DNA from: Rhizobium esperanzae
GTDB lineage: Bacteria; Pseudomonadota; Alphaproteobacteria; Rhizobiales; Rhizobiaceae
Assembly (NCBI RefSeq): GCF_014197615.1
Contig: NZ_JACIFY010000014.1
Location: 1 to 64,000, forward strand
Length of the DNA: 64,000 bases
Direction of reading: 5' to 3'
Part shown: piece by piece, positions 8,623-18,844 of the stretch
Numbering within the stretch: position 1 is the first letter of the stretch
Layout of the letters: the number at the start of each line of letters is the position of its first letter
The notes under the pieces: generated by a model
Told to the model about the DNA's origin: nothing
Database searches by the model: none
What the model saw: only the letters and a program-made list of their open reading frames with translations
Translations under genes and position numbers: made by a program

Positions 8623-9807
8623 TCAGGGCAGCGATTGTGGGGCAAGGCGCACATATTTGATGGCGCGCCGGTAGTAGGTATAGGCGATATGGAGCACGCC
8701 GTCGCGGCCCGGGATGATCGAGGGATAGGAGAATTCGCGGTTCAGCGAGTCCTTCGAATTGTTGCTGAGGCAGAAGCCGTTGCCGGTATCGAGATCGATG
8801 CGGTGCGGAAAGCTCTTGCCGCCATCCCTGGAGATCGCAAGGCTGAGCGGCGCCCGCGGAACGCCCCAGATCGCTTTATGGCCGATATCGGCGGCAATGG
8901 CGGTTTCTCCCGCCTCGTCACCTTCGATTTCGTCATAGAGAGACTGGCGCCGCGCATCCGACATGCCGGCATTCGAATGGTTGTAAACCATTGCGATTGC
9001 TCCATCATTCAGGATCGTTGCCTGGATCGAGGAGTTGTTGTTCGGCAGTTCGGTGGGTTCGGGCACGCTCCACGTCTCGCCGCCATCGGACGATCGGCTG
9101 GAAAGAATGCTCTCGGCGAAGCGGTTGCGGTAGAAGGCGATCATCTCGCTGCCGCCGAGCGGCAGGATGTTCATGTGCACGGCGCCGATGCTGTCCGGAA
9201 TATCGCGCATCTGCCAGCTCGCGCCGCCGTCGCGCGACATCAGCACCGCTGCGGTATCGGCGTCGCCGCTCCAGCGCTGGCCGTTGAGGCCGACACAGCG
9301 GAAGACCGGCAACAGCCAGTCGCCCCTGCCGTTGACGACGATCTGCTGGCGAACGAAGGTGCCGGGGCTGTCGCAGAGGATCTGCACCGGGCCGAAGCTT
9401 TTGCCGCCATCATCCGATATCCGGCATTTGACAACGGAACCGTCCTGATTGCCCGAGGTCTGCGAGGTATAGAGCAGCCATATCTTTCCGTCCGGAGCAT
9501 TGAAAATCAACGGATTTTGCTCGGATTTGTCCGGATCGTCGCTCATCTTCTCCGGCTCGGACCAGCGCGTCGCGCCCGGTGTCAGCCGCGACATGTAAAT
9601 CGAAATATCGCCCATGCCTTCCATCGTGCCGCCGAACCAGACGCAGCTCAGCGTGCCATCGGGCAGAAAGGCGAGATTGGCTGCATGGTTCTGGATGCAG
9701 GGCGAGGGCAGATAGGCATCCGCACGGCCGTCGACGGCGGGATGAGGGCTAATGATCCCGGTCATCAGGGCGGGCACGGCTTCCGAAGGCAGGCCGGTAA
9801 AACTCAT
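8623..9807 (-). CDS. sialidase-family (BNR/Asp-box) glycosidase-like protein, 394 aa
   Basis: Six-bladed-propeller sialidase type: at least four Asp boxes are visible (SDDGGKSF, SRDGGASW, SSDGGETW, SRDGGKSF) plus an N-terminal NLAFLPDGTLSCVWFGG strand. ATG 9807 is chosen because GGAG precedes it. No signal peptide is seen, so a cytoplasmic enzyme acting on imported oligomers is likelier than a secreted neuraminidase. It begins 11 bp after the DapA/NanA-like lyase gene ends, which supports a sialic-acid-like or other 2-keto-acid sugar substrate, although the arginine triad could not be assigned by eye. It could also be a non-hydrolytic member of the superfamily. Confidence 0.75.
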   Translation of the reverse strand: MSFTGLPSEAVPALMTGIISPHPAVDGRADAYLPSPCIQNHAANLAFLPDGTLSCVWFGGTMEGMGDISIYMSRLTPGATRWSEPEKMSDDPDKSEQNPLIFNAPDGKIWLLYTSQTSGNQDGSVVKCRISDDGGKSFGPVQILCDSPGTFVRQQIVVNGRGDWLLPVFRCVGLNGQRWSGDADTAAVLMSRDGGASWQMRDIPDSIGAVHMNILPLGGSEMIAFYRNRFAESILSSRSSDGGETWSVPEPTELPNNNSSIQATILNDGAIAMVYNHSNAGMSDARRQSLYDEIEGDEAGETAIAADIGHKAIWGVPRAPLSLAISRDGGKSFPHRIDLDTGNGFCLSNNSKDSLNREFSYPSIIPGRDGVLHIAYTYYRRAIKYVRLAPQSLP

Positions 9808-9818
9808 GGCGGATCTCC

Positions 9819-10724
9819 TCAAGGCAGCTTGGCGTAGCTTTCGGCGAGTGCGGCATAATCCGCCTCGCCGAGCGGCAGCAAAGGCGCGCGCGTGCGCTTC
9901 CAGGCGGGATTGCCGGTCTTCAGCCCGACCATTGCCTTGATGGTCGGGATCTGGACGTAAGAGTTGGACAGTGTGCGATAGGCGTTGATACGCGCCTGCG
10001 CCGCTTCGACTTCGCCGGCGCGCGCCGCGTCATGGACATGGTCGTAGACGGTGCGGAGCGAATCCGCCACGATATTGGAAGTGGCGGTGATGCAGCCTGC
10101 GCCGCCGGCCTGCAGCAGTGGAAGCAGCAGGGGATCGGCGCCAGCCAGCACCGAAAAGCCGGGGTAGGCGGCGATGATCGCCTGCATGTTATTGAAATCG
10201 CCGGCAGATTCCTTGATGCCGACCACCGTTTCCGGGAAGGCGGCAATCAGCCGGCCGATCAGCGGAACGGACAGCGGCACGCCCGAGACCTGCGGAATAT
10301 GATAGAGGATGACCTGCAGGCGCGTATCGGCGACCTTTTCCAGCACCTGCGAATAGGCGGCGAAGAGGCCGTCGTCGGATACACCCTTGTAATAGAAGGG
10401 CGGCAGCATCACCACCTTGGTGACGCCGAGCGACAGCGCGTGCCGGGTCAGTTCCACGGTCTCGGGAATGGCGACGACGCCGGTGCCCGGCAGAAGCCTG
10501 TCGGCGGGAATGCCGGCCTTCACAGCCGCTTCCAGAATGGCGCGACGCTCGGCGCCGGAGAAGGAATTGGCCTCGCCCGTGGTGCCGAGCAATGCCACGC
10601 CGTGGCATCCCTCGGCCAGCAATTGTCGGCAATGATCGGTGAAAAGGGCGAAATCCGGGGTATTGTCAGCCGTCAGCGGGGTGGCGGCCGCGCTGAAGAC
10701 GCCTGTGATCCTGTGATGGCTCAT
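9819..10724 (-). CDS. DapA/NanA-family aldolase-lyase, 301 aa
   Basis: Class I aldolase of the dihydrodipicolinate synthase / N-acetylneuraminate lyase superfamily. LLGTTGEANSFS is the carboxylate-binding loop, PPFYYKG carries the catalytic tyrosine region, and VVGIKESAGDF carries the Schiff-base lysine. ATG 10724 is preceded by GGAGGACAGG; longer upstream extensions lack such a site. It is first gene of the minus-strand arm. Because a biosynthetic dapA would not sit with a sialidase, Fe-ADH and PdxA, a catabolic lyase for a 2-keto-3-deoxy sugar acid is inferred. Confidence 0.8.
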   Translation of the reverse strand: MSHHRITGVFSAAATPLTADNTPDFALFTDHCRQLLAEGCHGVALLGTTGEANSFSGAERRAILEAAVKAGIPADRLLPGTGVVAIPETVELTRHALSLGVTKVVMLPPFYYKGVSDDGLFAAYSQVLEKVADTRLQVILYHIPQVSGVPLSVPLIGRLIAAFPETVVGIKESAGDFNNMQAIIAAYPGFSVLAGADPLLLPLLQAGGAGCITATSNIVADSLRTVYDHVHDAARAGEVEAAQARINAYRTLSNSYVQIPTIKAMVGLKTGNPAWKRTRAPLLPLGEADYAALAESYAKLP

Positions 10725-10840
10725 CCTGTCCTCCTTCGGCGCGTCCTGTCTTGCCGATCCGCGGTCGAACCGTCCGGTTGCGCATCCGATTGTCGTCGTC
10801 TGTTTGCGATGGGGTGCTAAGAACTTTTCCATCGCCGCGC

Positions 10841-10859
10841 TTTTGTCAAGAAGACAAAA
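10841..10859. promoter_or_regulatory. perfect palindrome, possible GntR-type operator
   Basis: TTTTGTC-N5-GACAAAA, a perfect 7-bp inverted repeat, lies about 117 bp upstream of the lyase start in the divergent control region 10725-11052. Size and TTGTC/GACAA half-sites resemble GntR-family operators. Confidence 0.45.
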
Positions 10860-10951
10860 TGCTTTCCTGTGGGGTTGAAAAATTATCTATCTGTTATTGC
10901 TGTGATATTTTTAAGTATGAATTTTGTTGGAGCGAAAACAGCGATTTTTTG

Positions 10952-10969
10952 TTGACATATTTACAATAA
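10952..10969 (+). promoter_or_regulatory. TTGACA element overlapped by TTTACAATAA operator candidate
   Basis: A TTGACA hexamer at 10952-10957 is followed immediately by the third exact copy of TTTACAATAA (10960-10969), about 85 bp before the ABC operon's first gene. A binding protein there would overlap the promoter. A matching -10 could not be assigned with confidence. Confidence 0.45.
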
Positions 10970-11052
10970 CGAGAGAACGATACGGAACGGATTGTGCTGC
11001 GCCCGGGAGGCGCAGGGAGAACGCTGCCGAATTCACCGTGGGAGGGAATGCC

Positions 11053-12690
11053 ATGTCTTTTGATCAATCGGATAAAACCAATCTATCGCGCCGCAATGCG
11101 CTGAAGCTCGGGCTTGCGGCCGGTGTCGGCCTGACTGTATTCGGGATGAATGCCCGCATTGTTATGGCCGATGAAGGCCAGGTGCTGAAGGTCGCACATC
11201 CGGCCTTCGACCAGGATTGGTCGCCGCTGCGCGGCGGCGGCAGAACGTTCCGCTGGAATTCGATTTGGTGGGCGTCGCCGATGTATTTCGACAGCCAGGG
11301 CAATATCAAGCCTTACGTCTTCACCAGCTGGGAATCGGCCGACAACACCGTCTGGACCTTCAAGATCGACCCGAAGGCCGTCTTCTCCGATGGCAGCAAG
11401 ATCACTTCGGCCGACGTCAAGGGATCGTGGGAAGTCGCCTCGATGCCGAATACCAAGAGCCAGCGCGCCGATCAGGTGCTGAGCAAGGTCAAGGGTTATG
11501 CCGAAATCGCTGCCGGCTCCGGCAACGAGCTGACGGGTGTCGCAACACCCGACGAGGGCACCGTCGTCGTGACGCTGGCCGCCGCCGATCCGATCTTTTT
11601 CATGCGCCTGGCAAACCACATCGCGCCGATCACCAAGGCGTCGCAGTCGCGCGGCAGCGACGGCGAGGAGATCATCGACTGGTACAAGCCGGACAGCAAG
11701 CCGGTCTTCTCCGGTCCCTTCAAGCTGACGAGCCTCGATATCGACGCCGGCAAGCTCACCTTCGAGCCGAACGAGAATTTCTTCGGGCCGAAGCCGAAGC
11801 TCGCCCGCATCGAAGTCACCTCGATCGAGGACAATGTGACGGCGACATCGCTGATCAAATCCGGAGAGTTCAACGCCCATACCGAGCTCGTCACCTCGAC
11901 GATCATCCAGGATCTCGGTCCGGAATTCTCGGCCGGCCCGCTGATCCCGACCAGCCAGCACTTCTGGTTTAACATCTCCCGCGCGCCGATGGACGATCCG
12001 AAGGTGCGCCAGGCGCTGATCATGGCGGTCGACCGTGACGGCCTGTTCAAGGCGTCTTATCCCGACGGGCCGCACAAGAAGGCCGATCAGATTCTCAACG
12101 CGGTTCCAGGCGCCGAAAATTCCGGCTTCGAGCCTTACCCCTACGATCCGGCAGCCGCAAAGAAGCTGCTGGCCGAATCCAGCTACGGCGGGCCTGAGCG
12201 GCTGCCGAAGATCCTGTTCGTCGGTATCTCGGGACCGGCCATTCAGGCTGCCGCCCAGTTCATCGCCGAGCAGTGGCGCCAGAATCTCGGCATAACAGCC
12301 GTCGACATGAAGCCGCAGCAGGACGCCTATGCCGGCCCGGACCAGAACTCGGTCCAGATTTTCCGCGACGATGTTGGCACCCGTGTCCCCGATGCCGTGT
12401 CGTATCTGGCGGGCAGCATCGCATCGACCTCGTCGAATGCGCAGAACAAGCTCGGCGGATACAAGAACGACAAGGTCGACAGCGCGCTTGCCGAGGCGAC
12501 GAGCAAAGCTGCGGATGATCCGCAGCGCATCGCGCTCGCCCAGCAGGCCCAGAAGGCGTTCCGCGACGATTGGGCCTTCATTCCGTGGTACTCTCAGGCG
12601 ATGTCGCGCTGGGCCACCAAGGAGGTCAAGGGTCTGGACAAGAACCTCGACTGGCAGATCGTCGAACCCTGGAACATTTCGATCGGCTGA
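11053..12690 (+). CDS. peptide/nickel-type ABC transporter solute-binding protein, 545 aa
   Basis: SBP_bac_5 family. GGAGGGA precedes ATG 11053; the in-frame extension upstream is unlikely. Residues 10-35 form a twin-arginine signal (SRRNALKLGLAAGVG). Typical blocks follow: TWTFKI...AVFSDGSKITSADVK and DDPKVRQALIMAVDRDGLF. It heads an operon with two permeases, two ATPases, a sugar-acid kinase and a regulator. Family members carry di/oligopeptides, but also sugars, opines and glycosides. The neighbours here (sialidase, lyase, kinase) point to a sugar-acid or glycoconjugate rather than peptides. Confidence 0.85.
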   Translation: MSFDQSDKTNLSRRNALKLGLAAGVGLTVFGMNARIVMADEGQVLKVAHPAFDQDWSPLRGGGRTFRWNSIWWASPMYFDSQGNIKPYVFTSWESADNTVWTFKIDPKAVFSDGSKITSADVKGSWEVASMPNTKSQRADQVLSKVKGYAEIAAGSGNELTGVATPDEGTVVVTLAAADPIFFMRLANHIAPITKASQSRGSDGEEIIDWYKPDSKPVFSGPFKLTSLDIDAGKLTFEPNENFFGPKPKLARIEVTSIEDNVTATSLIKSGEFNAHTELVTSTIIQDLGPEFSAGPLIPTSQHFWFNISRAPMDDPKVRQALIMAVDRDGLFKASYPDGPHKKADQILNAVPGAENSGFEPYPYDPAAAKKLLAESSYGGPERLPKILFVGISGPAIQAAAQFIAEQWRQNLGITAVDMKPQQDAYAGPDQNSVQIFRDDVGTRVPDAVSYLAGSIASTSSNAQNKLGGYKNDKVDSALAEATSKAADDPQRIALAQQAQKAFRDDWAFIPWYSQAMSRWATKEVKGLDKNLDWQIVEPWNISIG

Positions 12691-12817
12691 TTTGGAACTA
12701 TCATTCCTGGCAATGGCTGCGCGAAGGCCGCAAGGTCTTCGCGCAAATTTCAAGAAGAAGAGATGCGATCTGCCTGGCTTGAGGAGGGACCGCGTCGACA
12801 ACAGGTGGGAGGTGGCC

Positions 12818-13774
12818 TTGCTGCGCTACGTGCTAACCCGGTTCGCCATCTGGATTCCGTCCGTTCTGGTGGTGATGCTGGCCGTCTACGCGCTGGCCTT
12901 CTACGGCGCCGGCGATCCGATCAAGCTGATCTTCCTGCGCGCGCCGGGCGACGTCGCCTATAATCCGCAGCGCATCGAGGCGATCCGCGAAAGTGCGGGC
13001 CTCAACAGACCTTTCATCGAGCAGTTCGGCCTTTACATCTGGAATCTGCTGCACGGTCAGTTCGGCAATTCGCTGACTTCGGGCCGCGCCGTCTGGGCGA
13101 TGGTCTCGGCTGCTGCCCCCGTCTCCTTTCAGCTTGCCCTCTGTTCCATCATTCTGACGGCCGTCGTCGCGATCCCGCTCGGCATGATCGCCGCGCTGAA
13201 CCAGAATTCGCGGCTCGATTATGCCATTCTGGGCTCCGCGCTCTTCCTCTGGGCGATCCCGGCCTATGTCGCCGGGCCGCTGCTGATGGTCGGCCTCATC
13301 GTGCTGCTGCCTGGCGCGAGCGTGCCCTATGGCTGGGGCGGCATCCTCGATCTCCGCATCCTCTTGCCGCTGCTCGTGCTTTCATTCCAGCCGATCGCTT
13401 TGATCGTGCGCCAGACCCGTGCGGCCGTCATCGAGGTGCTGTCGGAGGATTTCGTCCGGACCGCCCGCGCCAAGGGCGTGCCTGAGATCGTCGTGGCGTT
13501 GCGCCACATCCTGCGGCCGGTGCTGACGCCTGTCGTGACGCAGCTCGGCCTGATCATGATCACCATCGTCAACGGCGCGATCTTCGTCGAGCTGGTGTTC
13601 GGCCTGCCGGGCCTCGGCCGGCTGACGGTGCAGGCGCTGATCAATTCCGATTATCCGGTCATCCTGGCCATCACGCTGATCGGGTCGTTCCTGGTGATGG
13701 TGTCGAACCTGCTGGTCGACGTGCTCTATCCGCTGCTCGACCCGCGTGCCAATGATTCAAGACGGAGCCGCTGA
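12818..13774 (+). CDS. DppB-type ABC permease, 318 aa
   Basis: About six membrane helices; N-terminal LRYVLTRFAIWIPSVLVVML is the characteristic first helix, and the inner-membrane coupling loop is present (EDFVRTARAKGVPEIVVALR). I place the start at TTG 12818, preceded by GGGAGG at 12807-12812; no ATG fits. The 127 bp between the binding protein and this gene contains nothing recognisable. It is followed 2 bp later by the partner permease. Confidence 0.85.
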   Translation: MLRYVLTRFAIWIPSVLVVMLAVYALAFYGAGDPIKLIFLRAPGDVAYNPQRIEAIRESAGLNRPFIEQFGLYIWNLLHGQFGNSLTSGRAVWAMVSAAAPVSFQLALCSIILTAVVAIPLGMIAALNQNSRLDYAILGSALFLWAIPAYVAGPLLMVGLIVLLPGASVPYGWGGILDLRILLPLLVLSFQPIALIVRQTRAAVIEVLSEDFVRTARAKGVPEIVVALRHILRPVLTPVVTQLGLIMITIVNGAIFVELVFGLPGLGRLTVQALINSDYPVILAITLIGSFLVMVSNLLVDVLYPLLDPRANDSRRSR

Positions 13775-13776
13775 CC

Positions 13777-14732
13777 ATGTCCGCAATCCCTCTTTCCACC
13801 ACCGAAGCCGTCGAGGAACAGCCGGTCAGCCTGTGGCGTGATGCCTGGTATCGGCTGAAGCGCAACAAGCTTGCCATCTTCGGTCTCGTCGTCGTGCTGA
13901 TCCTCGCTTTCACGGCGGTCTTCGGTCCTTACCTCACGCCCTATGACTATTTGAGCCAGGATCTCAACGCCCGCAACGCGCTGCCGTCGATGAGCCACCT
14001 CTTCGGAACCGACGATCTCGGCCGCGATGTCTTCAGCCGGGTGGTCTTCGGCACGCGGACTGCCTTTCTCGTCGCCGTCATCGTCACCTTTTTCGCGGTG
14101 CTGATCGGCCTGACGCTCGGCGCCGTTGCCGGTTTCTTTGGTAATCCGTTCGACCGGGCCATCATGTGGCTGACCGATGTGACGATGTCGGTTCCGAACT
14201 TGCTGCTCGTCGTCGTTATCAACGCTTCGCTGAAATCGCCGATCACCCGATGGATGGAGGCTCGTTATCTCGAGACCCTCAATCCCTTCTACCGCCAGAC
14301 CATATGGGTGGACTTCATCCTTGTCTTCGGCTCGATGGCGCTGATCTCCTGGCCGCCATACGCCCGTCTCGTGCGCGCCCAGGTGCTGTCGATCCGCAGC
14401 CGCCCCTATATCACCGCCGCCCAGGCGCTCGGCCTTTCGAACTGGGTCATCATCAAGCGTTATGTCGTGCCGAATGCGCTTGGTCCGCTGATCGTCTCGG
14501 TCAGCGCCGGTCTCGGCACGGCGATGGTGCTGGAAAGCGCCTTCAGCTTCTTGGGTGTCGGGGTTAATCCGCCGACGCCGAGCTGGGGCAACATGATCTC
14601 GGACGGGCTTCGTGTCTGGCAGCATTATCCGCATCTTCTCGCCGCTCCGGCGGCCGTGCTCGGCCTGGCCTCGGTTGCCTTCAGCTTCCTCGGCGACGGC
14701 CTCAACGACGCGCTCAATCCGCGGGGCAGCAA

Positions 14733-14736
<4 letters not shown>
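13777..14736 (+). CDS. DppC-type ABC permease, 319 aa
   Basis: Second permease of the importer, with an N-terminal cytoplasmic segment (WRDAWYRLKRNKLAIFG), the HLFGTDDLGRDVFSRVVFGT periplasmic signature, and an EAA-like loop (YITAAQALGLSNWVIIKRYV). It is slightly long because of an insertion around ARYLETLNPFYRQT between helices. Its stop overlaps the next gene's start (ATGA), indicating translational coupling. Confidence 0.85.
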
Positions 14737-15736
<1,000 letters not shown>

Positions 15737-15740
<4 letters not shown>

Positions 15741-16732
15741 TGGAGGTTCAACCGCTGCTCAAGGTCGAGAACCTGGTCAAGCATTTCCACGTCAAGCTCG
15801 GCGCCTTCGGCGAGCGCTCAGCGACCGTCTATGCGCTCGACAATGTCAATCTCGACATCATGGAAGGCGAGACGCTGAGCCTCGTCGGCGAATCCGGCTG
15901 CGGCAAATCGACGACCGGTTTCACCATTCTCAACCTCTATAAGGCAACCAGCGGCAAGGTCGTCTACAAGGGCCAGGATCTCGCGACGCTCGATGAAAAG
16001 CAGATGCGGCCTTTCCGCCGCGACCTGCAGATCGTCTTCCAGGACCCCTATTCGACGCTCAATCCGCGCATGACGGTGGGCGAGGCGATTGGCGAGCCGA
16101 TCCTGTTCCACAAGCTCTGCACCAAGGCCGAGCTGAAGGAGAGGGTGGCGACGCTGCTCACCGATGTCGGCCTGCCGACCCGATTTGCCCAGCGTTACCC
16201 GCACGAGCTTTCCGGCGGCCAGCGTCAGCGCGTCGTCATCGCCCGGGCTCTCGCCTGCCAGCCGAAATTCATCGTCTGCGACGAGGCGATCTCCGCACTC
16301 GACGTATCGATCCAGGCGCAGATCATCAACCTGCTGCTCGATCTGCAGGAGAAATACGGGCTGACCTATCTGTTCATCGCTCATGACCTGGCGGTGGTGC
16401 GCCATATCAGCACCCGTGTCGGCGTCATGTATCTCGGGCGGCTCGCCGAACTGGCCGCCCGTGAGGAGCTGTTCGACAATCCGCTGCACCCCTATACCAG
16501 GGCGCTGCTCTCGGCCGTCCCGGAGACGGATCCGGAGCACGAGCGCACCCGCCAGCGCCAGATCCTGCAGGGCGACGTGCCGAGCCCGCTGAACCCGCCG
16601 TCGGGCTGCCGTTTCCACACGCGCTGCCCGATCGCCATGGACGTCTGCAGCAAGGTTATTCCCGCCTGGAAGGAAGCGAGACCCGGCCATCTCGTTGCCT
16701 GCCACGCTGTCAATACAGAGCAGATCGCATGA
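15737..16732 (+). CDS. DppF-type ABC ATPase, 331 aa
   Basis: Partner ATPase: GESGCGKST, VFQDPYSTLNPRMTV, LSGGQRQR, FIVCDEAISALD (Glu retained), AHDLAVV, and the C-terminal CRFHTRCPIAMDVC cluster. It overlaps the preceding ATPase and the following kinase gene by 4 bp each, so the kinase is made with the importer. Confidence 0.9.
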
Positions 16733-17790
16733 CGCTGAAGGCCGCCATTATCGCCGACGATCTGACGGGCGCACTCGATACCGGTACGCCCTTCGTTGCG
16801 GCGGGCCTTTCGGTTGCGGTCGCCGTCGACGTCGGGGCGGCACAGGATGCGATCGCAACCGGCTGCGATGTCGTCGTCGTCAACACCGCCTCGCGCGCGT
16901 TTGGCAAACGCGAAGCCGTCGAAACGGTCCGTGCGGCGACGGAGGTGCTTCGCGGCGAGAAGCCGTCGGTGGTGATGAAGAAGATTGATTCCCGGCTGAA
17001 GGGCAATGTCGCGGCGGAAAGCCTGGCGCTCGCCGAGGCGCTCGGCCTGAAAACCATCCTGGTGGCGCCCGCCATTCCCGATCAGGAGCGCGTGACCTAC
17101 CGGGGCTGCGTCGTCGGGCGCGGGGTTCCGAAGCCATTGCCGATCGCCGACCTGTTCGGGCGCGATGGCGATAATGTTGTCGTTGCCGATGCGGAGGACG
17201 ATCTTGACCTCGACCAGATCGTCGACGGTCACGACTGGATGAGGACCCTTGCGGTCGGTGCGCGCGGCCTCGGCGCGGCATTTGCCCGCCGGCTTGGCGA
17301 AGCGGGGCAGCCCGTCCTGGAATTTGCAGCAAGCCCGCGGACGCTGTTTGCCTTCGGCTCTCGCGACCCGATCACCGTCGTCCAGATGAACCGGCTCGAA
17401 GCCTCGGGCGCCCTGCGCATGGTGGTGGATGCTCCGATCGGCGAGATCGGATGCGGGGAGGGGCTGGCACTGCCGGTCCTGCTGCGCTGCACCGGCGACA
17501 TGACGGCTGACGCGGGCCTCGTCGCCAGCCGCTTCGCGGCAGGCGTCAAAGCGGTCATCGATGATACGAGGCCCGATATGCTGATGGTCGGTGGTGGCGA
17601 TACTGCCCTTGCCGTGTTTCAGGCGCTGGGCATCAGGGTGCTGGCGCCGAAGGGCGAGATCGAGGCCGGTATTCCATGGTTCGATGTTATGGCCGGCGAC
17701 GGGCGGCAATTTCGGTGTGCTGTCAAGTCGGGGGGCTTCGGCCATCCCGATAGTTTGCTAAGACTGGTTTCTCGGAATCAGGCGGCATAG
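16729..17790 (+). CDS. four-carbon acid sugar kinase (DUF1537, DtnK/OtnK-like), 353 aa
   Basis: N-terminal IIADDLTGALDTG and KKIDSRLKGN substrate-binding motifs and the C-terminal GGGDTA / AVKSGGFG nucleotide-binding motifs identify the four-carbon acid sugar kinase family. Members phosphorylate D-threonate, D-erythronate or related acids at O4. It is shorter than the usual ~420 residues but keeps both lobes. It is translationally coupled to the ABC importer. With the PdxA-like enzyme at 6067 it would complete a kinase-plus-oxidative-decarboxylase route to dihydroxyacetone phosphate. Confidence 0.85.
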   Translation: MTLKAAIIADDLTGALDTGTPFVAAGLSVAVAVDVGAAQDAIATGCDVVVVNTASRAFGKREAVETVRAATEVLRGEKPSVVMKKIDSRLKGNVAAESLALAEALGLKTILVAPAIPDQERVTYRGCVVGRGVPKPLPIADLFGRDGDNVVVADAEDDLDLDQIVDGHDWMRTLAVGARGLGAAFARRLGEAGQPVLEFAASPRTLFAFGSRDPITVVQMNRLEASGALRMVVDAPIGEIGCGEGLALPVLLRCTGDMTADAGLVASRFAAGVKAVIDDTRPDMLMVGGGDTALAVFQALGIRVLAPKGEIEAGIPWFDVMAGDGRQFRCAVKSGGFGHPDSLLRLVSRNQAA

Positions 17791-17814
17791 TACAATACCG
17801 TCGGGGAGAATGAC

Positions 17815-18579
17815 GTGGTTGAAGTGAATGGCGAATCTTTGAACGCGGAAGCCGGCCCGGCGGGCAAGCCCGAACGCGGCAAGGCCGTCAAGCTGGTCGA
17901 TCGCGTCTTCGACCAGCTGCTCGAGCGGATTCGCGGCGGAAATTATCCGCCGGATTCACGCCTTCCCGGCGAACATGAACTTGCCTCGATGCTGGGTGTT
18001 TCCCGGCCGATCGTCCGTGATGCACTGGCCCGCCTGCGCGATCAGGGCATGGTCTATGCCCGGCAGGGCGCCGGCACCTTCGTCAGCGCGCATGGATCGC
18101 CGACGACGCAGCTTGCCTATTCGCCTGTTAAGACGATCGCCGACATTCAGCGCTGCTACGAATTCCGCCTGACCATCGAGCCGGCCGCCGCCTATTTTGC
18201 CGCCAAACGCCGCAATGAGCAGGCGATCCAGAAGATCGCCAGCGCCCTTGCCGATTTGCGCGAAGCGACCAGCCATCAGCTTCACCGCACCGATGCCGAT
18301 TTCATCTTCCACCGCGCGGTGACGGAGGCTGCCAACAATCATTATTACACGGCCTCGATCGATGCGCTGAAAGCCCATATCGCCGTCGGCATGCATCTCC
18401 ATGGCCTCTCCCTGCTCGGCCCGCGCCAGGGGCTGGAACAGGTCTATGAAGAGCATAACGCCATCTACAAGGCGATCGCCGATGGCCGGGCCGACGATGC
18501 GCAAAGGCTGATGAAGGCGCATCTCGAAGGCTCACGCGACCGTCTGTTCGAGGGCAGGGTGCTCGACCTGTCCTTCTGA
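17815..18579 (+). CDS. GntR/FadR-family transcriptional regulator, 254 aa
   Basis: N-terminal winged helix (LPGEHELASMLGVSRPIVRD, LARLRDQGMVYARQGAGTFV) followed by an all-helical FCD effector domain with metal-site histidines. GTG 17815 with GGGGAGAATGAC upstream is the likely start. It ends the importer operon and is the natural candidate for reading TTTACAATAA or the TTTTGTC palindrome upstream. FCD regulators commonly bind sugar acids or their breakdown products. Confidence 0.85.
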   Translation: MVEVNGESLNAEAGPAGKPERGKAVKLVDRVFDQLLERIRGGNYPPDSRLPGEHELASMLGVSRPIVRDALARLRDQGMVYARQGAGTFVSAHGSPTTQLAYSPVKTIADIQRCYEFRLTIEPAAAYFAAKRRNEQAIQKIASALADLREATSHQLHRTDADFIFHRAVTEAANNHYYTASIDALKAHIAVGMHLHGLSLLGPRQGLEQVYEEHNAIYKAIADGRADDAQRLMKAHLEGSRDRLFEGRVLDLSF

Positions 18580-18589
18580 ACGCGTTCTC

Positions 18590-18834
18590 CTCGCACCCAA
18601 GCCTATTTTGTTGAGGTCTTTGGCCATCTGGAGATGATGTTCCAGGACAGGGCGTGTGCTTGCGGCCCATGCCTTCAGCCCGGGATTGTCCCCTTCGTCG
18701 CTATACCGCTTGAAGAGATCGACTACGATGACCAGGTCGAACGGCGTCATCTGGGCGGGCGTCCGTCTTCCTGAGAGGCGGATGATCGGGAACAGCGAGA
18801 AATAGATCGCCAGTCCGCGTAAAACGGCATCCAT
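18590..18834 (-). pseudogene. chimeric remnant: YetF (DUF421) N-terminus joined to DUF4142 C-terminus
   Basis: From ATG 18834 the first ~40 codons (VLRGLAIYFSLFPIIRLSGR and RTPAQMTPFDLVIVVDL) match the N-terminal helix of DUF421/YetF membrane proteins. The frame then passes directly into DNPGLKAWAASTRPVLEHHL and QMAKDLNK, the C-terminal end of DUF4142 proteins. Neither gene is complete. The original stop seems lost, as the frame continues antisense into the gntR 3' end. Confidence 0.7.
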
Positions 18835-18844
18835 GGCGCCGCCC

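Noticed and set aside
11083..12801. 572-codon minus-strand frame opposite the peptide-binding protein
   Set aside because: Mirror image of a well-supported binding-protein gene in GC-rich DNA; no coding features of its own.
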